From NCBI RefSeq assembly GCF_000155735.2, contig NC_020908.1, positions 2,237,001 through 2,301,000 of the forward strand: DNA of 64,000 nucleotides. Reading direction: 5' to 3'. This DNA is from Octadecabacter arcticus 238 (lineage in GTDB: Bacteria > Pseudomonadota > Alphaproteobacteria > Rhodobacterales > Rhodobacteraceae). Of the stretch, positions 1-7,096 are shown in pieces; position 1 is the stretch's first letter, and each line of letters begins with the position of its first letter. The translations under genes were made by a program, and so were the position numbers. The notes below the pieces were generated by a model that searched no databases, was not told the DNA's origin, and was given only the letters and a program-made list of their open reading frames with translations.

Positions 1-84
1 GTCTATACGCTGATTGTCCCAACCCCAAAGTGGCAACATTTTGCGCTGACCTTTGGCTCACTTTTACTCTGCCGTTGACAAATA

Positions 85-330
85 ATGTCACGAGCAAGCA
101 AGCACACAAAGATTGGCGAGACCTTGCGTAGTCAAGGACTTGTCATGCTACCACCCCTCTGGATCCAGGCAACCGATATGCCACAGATCCACGAGATCGC
201 TGGTAAAGCCACAGAACACGTCAACGAAGTGCGCAAGGAGCACCGTGAGTTTCAAAAAGCAGCCCCCCATCCTACAACATCCAAGGAAGACGCCTGGAAA
301 CAGTTTGAAAAGTTAAGGGAGTCGTCATGA
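85..330 (+). CDS. Small hypothetical protein in integrated element
   Basis: An 81-residue hydrophilic, charged protein with no signal peptide or membrane segment; I do not recognise the family. The ATG at 85 has no clear ribosome binding site. An in-frame ATG at 145 is preceded by AAGGA with good spacing, so a 61-residue product starting MLPPLW is the likelier form. Its stop overlaps the start of the next gene in an ATGA arrangement, suggesting translational coupling of the two. It lies in the end of an integrated element whose integrase is encoded on the opposite strand just downstream. Being a real gene is moderately supported by the coupling; function is unknown. Confidence 0.45.
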   Translation: MSRASKHTKIGETLRSQGLVMLPPLWIQATDMPQIHEIAGKATEHVNEVRKEHREFQKAAPHPTTSKEDAWKQFEKLRESS

Positions 331-569
331 CTAAAATGGAAATTGTAGAAAGCGACACGCTTTTAGAGATCAGAGCTGAACTTGCAGCTCTGAACAAGCG
401 TCTCGACAGTGTAGATATGGTGCCTAAATCACAATGGTTAACCATTGTAGATTACGCCTCAAAGGTCGGTAAAAGCACTGACACAGTCCGTCGTTGGATC
501 CGTGGTGGATTGCTCGAGACTAAGACCGAAGGACATACAAGGTTGATACTTTTCAATCCAGGCGCTTAG
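327..569 (+). CDS. Small helix-turn-helix protein, excisionase-like
   Basis: An 80-residue protein with an N-terminal coiled-coil-like stretch (residues about 10-30) and a C-terminal MerR/excisionase-type helix-turn-helix (about residues 38-72), in which DYASKVGKSTDTVRRWI reads as the DNA-binding helices. A GGGAG sequence precedes the ATG at 327. The gene is coupled to the upstream hypothetical gene by a 4-base overlap, and its last 17 bases overlap the 3' end of the convergent integrase gene. Small winged-helix proteins beside tyrosine integrases are often excisionases or element regulators; that role is inferred from position and fold only. Confidence 0.55.
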   Translation: MTKMEIVESDTLLEIRAELAALNKRLDSVDMVPKSQWLTIVDYASKVGKSTDTVRRWIRGGLLETKTEGHTRLILFNPGA

Positions 570-1000
570 CTAATTCCTCAGCGGTAGCATTGTAATAAAT
601 CATGAGCATCTTCAGATCCCTATGACCAACCATCCGAGCCAAATCCAAAACATCAAGCTTTCGAGCCAGTCTTGTGATCGCCTCGTGCCTGGAGTCATGG
701 AATCTAAGATCAATTACAGCCGCACGATCTCTCAGCTTTCGCCATAAAGCATCGAGCAAAGGGCTGCTAAGATTAAAGACTGGATCACTCTTGGGTAGCT
801 CCTCGATCAACCGCATAGCCTCAGAAGAAAGAGGGACGTCTCTGGATGTTCCGTTTTTCGTCATTGGTAAACGTACAAATCGCTTTTCAAAGTTGATATC
901 TTTGGTTCGCAGGCCAACGATCTCACCGGCTCTCATAGCGGTCTCTATTGCAAACAAGAACGCATGGAACGCTCTAGCCGTGGAATTGTTAAGGTCGTGT

Positions 1001-2133
1001 TGAATAAGTTCAGATAGATGTGAGACAAAATTTTGTTGCCAAGATTTAGGCGACCTCGGAGACTGAGAATTGAAAGAAACCAGCTCACGAGGCCAATATG
1101 CAAATCATCGGACTGCACAAGAACGTTTATAAACTTTATGCTTGGGCGCGGACACAAGAATGTTTGGACGTGTACCGTATCAAATACGAAGGTCAGGTTC
1201 GGCAATGGGACGACTTACGTACAGAGGGCGTTTCTCTATCAAAGTGCGCTGAATTCGTCGGCATCTCGCGCGCGACATATTACCGTCACAAGCGTATTTT
1301 GAAGGATTTGGCGCAGGCAATCATACCGCCTTCAAAGGCTCCCAAACGCTGCAACAAGTCACAGTGGGGCGAGGCAGAAAAGCAATTGGTGCTTGAGGCC
1401 CGCCGCGACAATGAAACCTACGGTAAGGAGAAAATAGGGGCCATCTTGCGTCGCGACAAAAAGCAAACCATGAGCGATAGCACCGTGGGGCGCATTTTGA
1501 GCTTTCTAAGGAAAAAAGGCCTGATCACACGATCAAGATCTGCGCCCCAAAAGCGCAAGCGTAATTTTTCCAAGGGGCATGCCAAGGGATGGAAATATAG
1601 GGATTACAAAGATATTGTGGTTGGCGAGCGTGTGCAGATCGATCATATGACTGCCACGAAGAACGGCGTCACGTGCAAACACTTTCAAGCCTGGGAGAGG
1701 TGTAGCAAGCATATCCACGCGCAAGTTTATTCGAATGCCACGGCACGCTCTGCCAAACGGTTTTTGCAAGAACTCGTGGAAATAGCTCCCTATAAGATCA
1801 TCTCAATTCAAGTCGATGGCGGGTCTGAGTTTATGGCCGATTTTGAGACAGCGTGCGAACAGATGGAGATCCCGCTCATTGTGCTGCCGCCAGCAAGGCC
1901 AAAATACAACGGTGGTGTCGAGCGCGGTAACCGCACCTTCCGCGAAGAGTTCTATGCATGTCGTGATCTCATTGCCGACAGCATAGGAGCGATGCGGTTT
2001 GAACTTCGAAAAGCCGTCAATAAATACAACACATTCAGGCCTCATCATGCCTTGAAAGGCAAGACACCAATGGAGTACATTCGAATCACTCAGGCCAAAG
2101 TCGTGTGAGTCTCAAAACACCTGAACCTATACA
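1001..2133 (+). mobile_element. IS481-type insertion sequence (1133 bp)
   Basis: Both ends can be read. The 13-bp terminal inverted repeats are TGAATAAGTTCAG on the left (1001-1013) and CTGAACCTATACA on the right (2121-2133), matching at 11 of 13 positions. The element is flanked by a 4-bp target duplication, GTGT at 997-1000 and at 2134-2137. It carries a single transposase gene. Length, single open reading frame and short duplication fit the IS481 family. It disrupts the integrase gene. Family assignment is from overall organisation and the transposase motifs; I could not search an IS database. Confidence 0.88.
1098..2108 (+). CDS. IS481-type DDE transposase
   Basis: A 336-residue transposase. 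The N-terminal part has a helix-turn-helix (CAEFVGISRATYYRHKR, about residues 50-66), followed by a second HTH-like region and an rve integrase core. The likely DDE triad is Asp in QIDHMTA, Asp in QVDGGSEF and Glu in GGVERGNRTFREEFY. The C-terminus has the usual RPHHALKGKTPMEY motif of rve transposases. It appears full length and intact. It fills most of the element between the inverted repeats, so it should be able to mobilise it. IS3-type OrfB proteins share this core, but there is no separate OrfA here. Confidence 0.9.
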   Translation: MQIIGLHKNVYKLYAWARTQECLDVYRIKYEGQVRQWDDLRTEGVSLSKCAEFVGISRATYYRHKRILKDLAQAIIPPSKAPKRCNKSQWGEAEKQLVLEARRDNETYGKEKIGAILRRDKKQTMSDSTVGRILSFLRKKGLITRSRSAPQKRKRNFSKGHAKGWKYRDYKDIVVGERVQIDHMTATKNGVTCKHFQAWERCSKHIHAQVYSNATARSAKRFLQELVEIAPYKIISIQVDGGSEFMADFETACEQMEIPLIVLPPARPKYNGGVERGNRTFREEFYACRDLIADSIGAMRFELRKAVNKYNTFRPHHALKGKTPMEYIRITQAKVV

Positions 2134-2666
2134 GTGTCCAGCAGATATCTTTAGGGCTTGTAGCTCAGCCTCAGATACACGTCTGTCACGGTGTGGTGGC
2201 TCACGCGGCCTGCGCACGTCAGATAACGGGTTGCCCTCAATAAGCCTCCACTCCCGTCGCGCAACAGACAGGATACCAGACAGAAGTGTCATTTCACGGC
2301 TAACTGTTCCGTTTGATACTTCGCGCATCCGTGCATCACGCCACATTGAAAAATCTGTCGAGGTTAAATCACGTAGAGCAATCTTGGCAAATCTGTCGTT
2401 ACAGAACCTTTTTAGCCTTTTGGTCTCCCAAAGCTCACCTCGCTTAGTCGGGCTCACCTCACGGGCATACCTTACCATTGCGTCACCAAAGGTAGTCTTG
2501 TCTTCACTCGAGGATTTTGTAAGTATCTGCCTCTCAGCGAATGCCGCCCAATCCTTTGATTCCTGCTTGGTGCCGAAGACCTTAGACGTCCTCTTACCAT
2601 CTCTGGAAATCTCTTCGCGCCACTTGCCCGTAGGCGTCTTCCTAAATGTAGCCATACCAACTCCAG

Positions 2667-2736
2667 TTACGCATCGTGCGTAAATTATGCGTAACTGGTT
2701 GCGTAAAAGTGCGTAATAAGCAAGTGCAAAGCGTAA
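2667..2736 (+). repeat. TGCGTAA repeat array, probable integrase/excisionase arm sites
   Basis: Between the integrase start codon and tRNA-Leu the heptamer TGCGTAA occurs at 2677-2683, 2688-2694, 2700-2706 and 2710-2716. There is an inverted copy (TTACGCA) at 2667-2673 and a degenerate AGCGTAA ending at 2736; shorter GCGTA matches continue to 2800. Tyrosine integrases bind short direct repeats (arm-type sites) flanking the attachment core, and excisionases bind similar clusters. The placement here fits either role. The repeats also lie in the likely integrase promoter, so they may serve in autoregulation. The repeats are seen directly; the function is inferred. Confidence 0.65.
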
Positions 2737-2806
2737 ACGGTACCCAGCCCAGTAAGCGTATATGCCCAGTAAAATAAGGTTTTGTGTGTATAGTCGCGTA
2801 TGCTGT

Positions 2807-2892
2807 TGGTACCGGTGGCCGGACTCGAACCGGCACAATGTCACCATCGGGGGATTTTGAATCCCCTGCGTCTACCATTCCGCCACACCGGC
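2807..2892 (-). tRNA. tRNA-Leu (anticodon CAA)
   Basis: An 86-base class II tRNA on the minus strand. The acceptor stem GCCGGTG pairs with CACCGGT, the discriminator is A and CCA is encoded. The anticodon stem GGGGA/TCCCC closes the loop TTCAAAA, giving anticodon CAA and leucine identity. The variable arm is long, and the T loop is GGTTCGAGTCC. The first pair of the acceptor stem is G:T rather than G:C. The 3' end faces the integrase gene and TGCGTAA array, so this tRNA is the likely attachment site of the integrated element to the left. Confidence 0.95.
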
Positions 2893-3439
2893 ATACGCGA
2901 CGGGGACCGAATACCCCTCGTCCCGCGCGGCGTCAACGGCCATAACGCACCTGCGTGTCAATTACAGGGTATTGGCCTCGAATGTATTGCAGGCGGTGAT
3001 CTGCGGGGTGTCATATCCGGTTTGAAACCTGCGTTGGCGCTGCTCGGATGTGCCATAGGTAAACCTATGCGGCTGCACGGTGCGTCCTGCGTTACGCTGC
3101 AGCGTGTCGTCGCCAATCTGGGCGGCCGCATTCATCGCCTCTGCGATGTCACCGCTCTCAAGACTGTCGAACCTTTCTTGCGCGTAGCACGCCCAGATGC
3201 CTGACAAACAATCGGCCTGCAATTCGATTTGCACTGAAATCATGTTGCTATCGCGTTCGCTGACTTGTGCACGCAGACGGTTCGCTTGCCCCAGGATGCC
3301 CAATTCATTTTGCACGTGATGCGCGACTTCATGGGCAACCACGTAGGCAGCGGCGAAATCACCGCCTGCACCCAGACGCTCATCCAGCGCCACAAAGAAC
3401 GCGGAAGATAGGCTTTATTGTCGCCGAGACACTGAACGA

Positions 3440-3874
3440 CTACCGGCTGACGCCGGTAGGTTCCCTTTTTGAATGTAATTCAAGATACTGAAGTATGACA
3501 GCGTCAGTGACATTGCCGCTGGTTGTTGAGAAAAATCCGCGAGCCCAAAACCGCTGGCCCCAGTACCGTTTGCGCAGTTCGGGAAACTCGCGCTGTATCT
3601 TATAAGACGAGCGTCCCTTGATCCGCATCATCACCTTTGACAAAGCTATCTAAGGCGGGACCGATATGAACATGTGGACGTGATCGGTCGACAATACGCC
3701 CGTCTCAATATGCACGCCAAGTTCTTGGCATGTTTGGATAATGATTTCACGGATACGCTCACGCATTTCACCGCGCATAACTTTGTATCGGTATTTTGTT
3801 GTCCAGACGACGTGAAATCGGTGATAAAATTTGGTATGGCTTCCTGTGGAATAGATCATAATCTTCCCTCTCAT
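3440..3874 (-). pseudogene. tnpA: IS200-type Y1 transposase with nonsense codon
   Basis: Nearly identical to the intact 144-residue transposase at 20853-21287. The HUH motif (DHVHMF, residues 64-69) and the presumed catalytic Tyr130 (ILQYLEL) are both encoded, but codon 75 is TAG here where copy 2 has CAG. Translation therefore ends just after the HUH motif and the catalytic tyrosine is lost. Only a few other substitutions separate the copies (for example Ile44 here against Thr44 in copy 2). This copy should be inactive on its own but could still be mobilised in trans by copy 2. Confidence 0.88.
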
Positions 3875-3920
3875 TTTTAAGACCCTTACCGCTTCGCGGG
3901 GTCTTAAAAATGAGAGGGAA
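3864..3920 (-). promoter_or_regulatory. Long hairpin over the tnpA start, IS200-type expression block
   Basis: Two 22-base arms (3864-3885 and 3899-3920) are perfect inverted repeats separated by a 13-base loop. One arm contains the first codons of tnpA (ATGAGAGGGAA), so the start codon would be buried in an RNA stem. In IS200 elements similar structures block outside transcription and sequester the translation start, keeping transposition rare. The hairpin is seen directly; the regulatory role is by analogy. The usable start may be the ATG six codons in (MIYSTGSH), which lies outside the stem. Confidence 0.7.
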
Positions 3921-4456
3921 AATTATAGTACATTACGCTAAAGCGGACCGGCTGGAAGCCGGTGGCTTTAATCCCGTTTGTGGAAAGTAAAACGGCCCAC
4001 TTTGTGCCATGGCACCGCCATAAGGCGACTGCGTCGCATCTTTGAACAACACCAACGTCGGCGATGTGTAGGTTCCACCGACCTGTGTTTCAAAAATCTC
4101 GTCCCAGATTTTTTCCGTATCAGCCAACGTCACGACACAAACTGCGCAGCACACTTGTTCGCTTGGGTGATTTCAGAGCTGGCCTGCGTTGCTCCACCGC
4201 GACCCAAATCAACGAATCCTGACGTGTCGAACCCGAAATAGATCCCGGCCAGCAGGATCAGCACGCCCGCAATACCACCAATGCCCCCCGCAGCCCGTCT
4301 GCCACCGCCGGATCGGCGATCTTCAATGTTGCGACTCCCACGTCTGCCTTGCCACTTCATCTGAAGACTCCCCAGCACGTTGTTGCGGTTGACCCTACTG
4401 TCTACTCATGGCCTAACAAATCTAGGCTTAACAAATAAAATATACGAGCAGTTCCC

Positions 4457-5029
4457 ATGATCCGTCGACTCTACAACTGGACCCTGTCCCTCGCGCATTC
4501 TCCTTATGCGCTTTGGGCGCTTGCGGCCGTCGCATTCATTGAAAGTTCGGTATTCCCGATCCCGCCAGATTTATTGATGATCCCGATGATTATTGCCGCC
4601 CCGCGCCGTGCCTTTGTGATCGCAGGGGTGGCGACAGTGGCGTCGGTGCTTGGCGGAGTGCTCGGCTACGGCGTCGGCATGTTCGCGTTCGACTCAATTG
4701 GTCAGCCAATTCTTCAGGCGCTCGGCAAGGCCCATTCGATGGAAGAATTCAGCACGCGGTTCAATGACATGGGCTTCTGGGCCGTGCTGGTCGCCGGCAT
4801 CACGCCGTTCCCCTATAAGGTCATCACGATCATGTCTGGCTGGACGGCGATGCCACTTGGCACGTTCATCGCAACATCCATCCTGGCACGCGCCCTTCGC
4901 TTCTTTATTATTGCAGCACTGCTTTGGAAATTTGGCGCGCCGATCCGCACCTTCATCGAAAAGCGCCTCGGCCTTGTGTTCACATTGTGTTGCATTGTGC
5001 TCGTTGGTGGTTTCGTCCTAGTGCGCTAA
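4457..5029 (+). CDS. YqaA/DedA-family membrane protein
   Basis: A 190-residue inner-membrane protein of the DedA/SNARE-associated superfamily, YqaA branch. It has about four to five hydrophobic segments, the family motif ESSVFPIPPDLL near residue 30, the FWAVLVAGITPFPYKVITIMSG re-entrant region around residue 115, and a C-terminal helix. DedA proteins are implicated in lipid flipping and proton-motive homeostasis; the role of the YqaA branch is not settled. Its stop is two bases before the dsbB start, so the two are almost certainly co-transcribed, a pairing that suggests an envelope function. Confidence 0.85.
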   Translation: MIRRLYNWTLSLAHSPYALWALAAVAFIESSVFPIPPDLLMIPMIIAAPRRAFVIAGVATVASVLGGVLGYGVGMFAFDSIGQPILQALGKAHSMEEFSTRFNDMGFWAVLVAGITPFPYKVITIMSGWTAMPLGTFIATSILARALRFFIIAALLWKFGAPIRTFIEKRLGLVFTLCCIVLVGGFVLVR

Positions 5030-5031
5030 TT

Positions 5032-5481
5032 ATGACCAAATCACAGCTCATCGCCCTCGCCGCCTTTGGCAGCTTCGCCCTCCTCGCAGGTGCATTCGTC
5101 TTTCAATGGCTCGGCTACGCGCCGTGCAAAATGTGTCTCTGGCAACGCTGGCCCCACGCGGTGGCCATCGTTATTGGTCTGTTGGCATTGGTTCTGACGC
5201 GGCTGCAAACCCAACTGGCACTTTTAGGTGGCCTCGCGGCGCTGACAACAGGCGCAATCGGCCTCTATCATACAGGCGTGGAACGCGACTGGTGGGAAGG
5301 TCCGACAAGCTGCTCCGGCTCGGGCGCATTGGACACAAACAACTTGCTCAGCACTGACATCACACCGATTGTCATGTGTGACGACGTGGTTTGGTCGCTG
5401 ATGGGCCTGTCGATGGCCTCTTTTAATGCGCTGATATCTCTGGCCTTGGTCACCGTCTGGATCGCCGCCGCCCGCCGCTAA
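5032..5481 (+). CDS. dsbB: Disulfide bond formation protein B
   Basis: A 149-residue inner-membrane quinone reductase that reoxidises the periplasmic thiol oxidase DsbA and passes electrons to ubiquinone. Four membrane helices are visible. The first periplasmic loop has the redox pair CKMC after FQWLGYAP, and the second loop supplies two further cysteines (TSCSGSG and VMCDDV), so all four redox cysteines are present. I chose the ATG at 5032, two bases after the yqaA stop; an upstream in-frame extension only reads through yqaA in another frame. No dsbA lies nearby in the window. Confidence 0.92.
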   Translation: MTKSQLIALAAFGSFALLAGAFVFQWLGYAPCKMCLWQRWPHAVAIVIGLLALVLTRLQTQLALLGGLAALTTGAIGLYHTGVERDWWEGPTSCSGSGALDTNNLLSTDITPIVMCDDVVWSLMGLSMASFNALISLALVTVWIAAARR

Positions 5482-5511
5482 ACCACTCTCTCACTGCCCT
5501 TGACCTTTGTC

Positions 5512-5560
5512 TCAAAAATATCCCGGGGAGCGCGCAGCGCGGGGCAGCGCCCCCCCCCCC
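5512..5560 (+). repeat. Shared intergenic motif with G-rich hairpin, copy 1
   Basis: TCAAAAATATCCCGGGG at 5512-5528 is followed by GC-rich self-complementary sequence (GCGC, CAGCGC, then GGGGCAGCGCCCC) and a C10 run. The same 17-base core occurs at 9104-9120, again just after a gene end and again leading into a G-run hairpin. It lies between convergent dsbB and the Lrp gene, where a bidirectional terminator or a dispersed repeat would be expected. The function is not known to me. Confidence 0.55.
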
Positions 5561-5628
5561 TGTCGGATTTGCAAAACAAATTCGATCCGCCCCTAACGCC
5601 TCGCGGGTCCTTAAATGGTTGCGTGTCC

Positions 5629-6057
5629 CTAGCGCCCCGCACGTCGCGTCGACAAAAGCAAACTGGTCTCCGAACGTGTGACACCATCCATGCGCCGAAC
5701 TGCAAACAACACAGCGTCCAGCGCATCTAGCGTCTCTGTTCCGATCTCGACAATCAAATCCCATGTGCCGTTCGTCGAATGGACCGCCTGCACCTCAACC
5801 ATCGCCGACAGCGCGCGCATGACCTTTTCGGTACCCCGCCCCTCAATCCCCAACATCATCAAACCCCGCACGGGATGGGCCACAACATCGGCGCGGGTCA
5901 AAACCGTAAAGCCCGCAATCTCGCCCGATGCTCGCAATCGGTCCATCCGCGCTTTGATCGTCGCCCGCATGACACCCAGATCCGCGCTGAGTTCGGACAC
6001 CGCAGCGCGCCCGTCACGCTGCAACGCCTTCACTAGCTTACTATCCAAATCGTCCAT
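5629..6057 (-). CDS. Lrp/AsnC-family transcriptional regulator
   Basis: A 142-residue regulator with an N-terminal winged helix-turn-helix (residues 1-60; DLDSKLVKALQRDGRAAVSELS, then MRATIKARMDRLRASG) and a C-terminal RAM ligand-binding domain. I start it at the ATG at 6057 (MDDLDSK), where family homology begins. It is divergently transcribed from the arginase operon across about 106 bases. Lrp-family regulators next to amino-acid catabolic genes usually sense the substrate amino acid, so arginine- or ornithine-responsive control of rocF-ctlX-ocd is likely. That link is inference from the arrangement. Confidence 0.88.
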   Translation of the reverse strand: MDDLDSKLVKALQRDGRAAVSELSADLGVMRATIKARMDRLRASGEIAGFTVLTRADVVAHPVRGLMMLGIEGRGTEKVMRALSAMVEVQAVHSTNGTWDLIVEIGTETLDALDAVLFAVRRMDGVTRSETSLLLSTRRAGR

Positions 6058-6163
6058 ATGATCTATCCATTTCGTGCAATTACCGCCCAGATTGCACAAT
6101 GCGCTGGCTTCCCCTCCACCACAACCCCCGTGATGATGCACCCAACAAGACAGGAGCCACCAC

Positions 6164-7096
6164 ATGACACCGCAAAACATCATTCTCATCGGCGCGCCCG
6201 TAGACAGCGGCAAAGACCGCAAAGGCTGTATCATGGGGCCGGACGCCTTTCGCACAGCACGTCTGGGCGACATCCTGACAGAGCTGGGCCATTCGGTGAC
6301 CGACCTTGGCAACCTCACGGCGCAAGACACCGACATCCCCGAACACGACCACCTGATCGCCCTGCCCCAAACAATTGGCTGGACGCGCACGTTAAAAAAA
6401 GCCGCCAAAGACGCAGCCCCCAAAGGCCTACCGATCTTTCTGGGGGGCGATCATTCCCTCGCGCTCGGCTCTGTGACTGGCATAGCGGATTACGCGGCTA
6501 GCATCGACAAGCCGCTGTTCGTTCTTTGGCTTGATGCGCACAGCGATTTTCATACACCGCAAACGACAGCCAGCGGCAACCTGCACGGCACACCAGTGGC
6601 CTATCTCAGTGGCCAGAGCGGGTTTGATGACTTTCCAATCGTGAGCAATCCGGTCCCGACAGAAAACATCTGCATGATCGGCCTGCGTTCCGTCGATCCC
6701 GCCGAACACGCCGCCCTTGCTAACACAGACGTCGAGATCGCCGACATGCGTGCCATAGATGAAGGCGGCATTCGCGCACCCTTGGCTGAATTCCTCGCCA
6801 AAGTTGAGGCCGCCGACGGCCTGCTTCACGTCTCGCTCGACGTTGATTTCCTTGATCCCGACATCGCGCCTGCCGTCGGCACGACAGTCCCCGGTGGCGC
6901 AACCCTGCGTGAGGCGCATCTGGTGATGGAACTGCTGCACGACAGCGCCCGCGTCACCTCGCTGGACCTGGTTGAGCTCAATCCGTTCATGGACGAACGC
7001 GGCAAAACCGCCTCTCTTTTGGTCGACCTCACCGCGTCCCTTATGGGCCGCCGCGTGTTTGACCGTCCAACGCGGTCGTTCGCGGGCGCTGTGTGA
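6164..7096 (+). CDS. rocF: Arginase
   Basis: A 310-residue manganese enzyme that hydrolyses L-arginine to ornithine and urea. All metal-binding motifs are visible: GGDHSLALG (His97), DAHSDFH (residues 124-130) and SLDVDFLDPD near residue 225, followed by the VPGG motif and a late VELNP glutamate. Length is normal. It is the first gene of an operon with a citrulline/arginine-type hydrolase and ornithine cyclodeaminase; its TGA overlaps the next ATG. Together they would channel arginine to ornithine and on to proline. Agmatinase is the main alternative for the family, but the ornithine cyclodeaminase neighbour favours arginase. Confidence 0.92.
   Translation: MTPQNIILIGAPVDSGKDRKGCIMGPDAFRTARLGDILTELGHSVTDLGNLTAQDTDIPEHDHLIALPQTIGWTRTLKKAAKDAAPKGLPIFLGGDHSLALGSVTGIADYAASIDKPLFVLWLDAHSDFHTPQTTASGNLHGTPVAYLSGQSGFDDFPIVSNPVPTENICMIGLRSVDPAEHAALANTDVEIADMRAIDEGGIRAPLAEFLAKVEAADGLLHVSLDVDFLDPDIAPAVGTTVPGGATLREAHLVMELLHDSARVTSLDLVELNPFMDERGKTASLLVDLTASLMGRRVFDRPTRSFAGAV

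Larger units (their letters stand above)
553..2655 (-). pseudogene. Tyrosine integrase split by an IS481-type insertion
   Basis: A phage-type integrase cut in two. The N-terminal part starts with ATG at 2655 behind a GGAG ribosome binding site (MATFRKTPTGKW) and holds the arm-binding and core-binding regions. The C-terminal catalytic part ends at 553 and shows Arg in AMRAGEIVGL, HDSRHEA, the GHRD histidine and a late YY tyrosine. Removing 1001-2133 and one GTGT copy joins ALKISAGH to DLNNSTARAF in frame and restores about 321 residues, the normal length for the family. It would have catalysed insertion at the adjacent tRNA-Leu. As it stands the element has no intact integrase of its own in the window. 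Confidence 0.9.
3431..3988 (-). mobile_element. IS200/IS605-type element, copy 1
   Basis: A 558-bp sequence repeated at 20844-22594. It has no terminal inverted repeats or target duplication but has a hairpin near each end: CTACCGGC/GCCGGTAG at 3440-3459 and ACCGGCT/AGCCGGT at 3947-3963. It encodes only a Y1 (HUH) transposase. These are hallmarks of IS200-type elements that move as single strands. Read along the transposase strand, the flank before the left end is TTTTACT; at copy 2 it is GTTCACT. This suggests a TTYAC-like target. It interrupts ypfJ. Exact boundaries are set by the extent of identity between copies and could be off by a few bases. Confidence 0.85.
2962..4360 (-). pseudogene. 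ypfJ: YpfJ-family neutral zinc metallopeptidase, disrupted
   Basis: Remnant of a membrane-anchored zinc metalloprotease. The N-terminus starts at 4360 (MKWQGRRGSRNIEDRRSG, behind GGGGAG) with a glycine-rich stretch and one membrane segment. The C-terminal part carries the HEVAHH zinc motif and a long conserved tail. Three lesions are visible. A frameshift near 4130 falls between AAQFVS and VVTLADTE. The IS200-type element at 3431-3988 is inserted within the GPFYC region. A further frameshift near 3400 follows DNKAYL. The pieces align in order with the family, so this was one gene of roughly 280 residues. The substrate of this family is not established. Confidence 0.85.

Noticed and set aside
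2105..2683. A 192-codon plus-strand frame opposite the integrase N-terminal part
   Set aside because: It is antisense to the clearly recognisable integrase and has no protein-like motifs.
1..2806. A complete prophage or defence island at tRNA-Leu
   Set aside because: Only the integrase end and two small genes are inside the window; no phage structural, restriction or toxin genes are visible, so the cargo cannot be classified.
5551..5560. C10 run as a phase-variation tract
   Set aside because: It lies in an intergenic hairpin, not in a reading frame or an obvious promoter.
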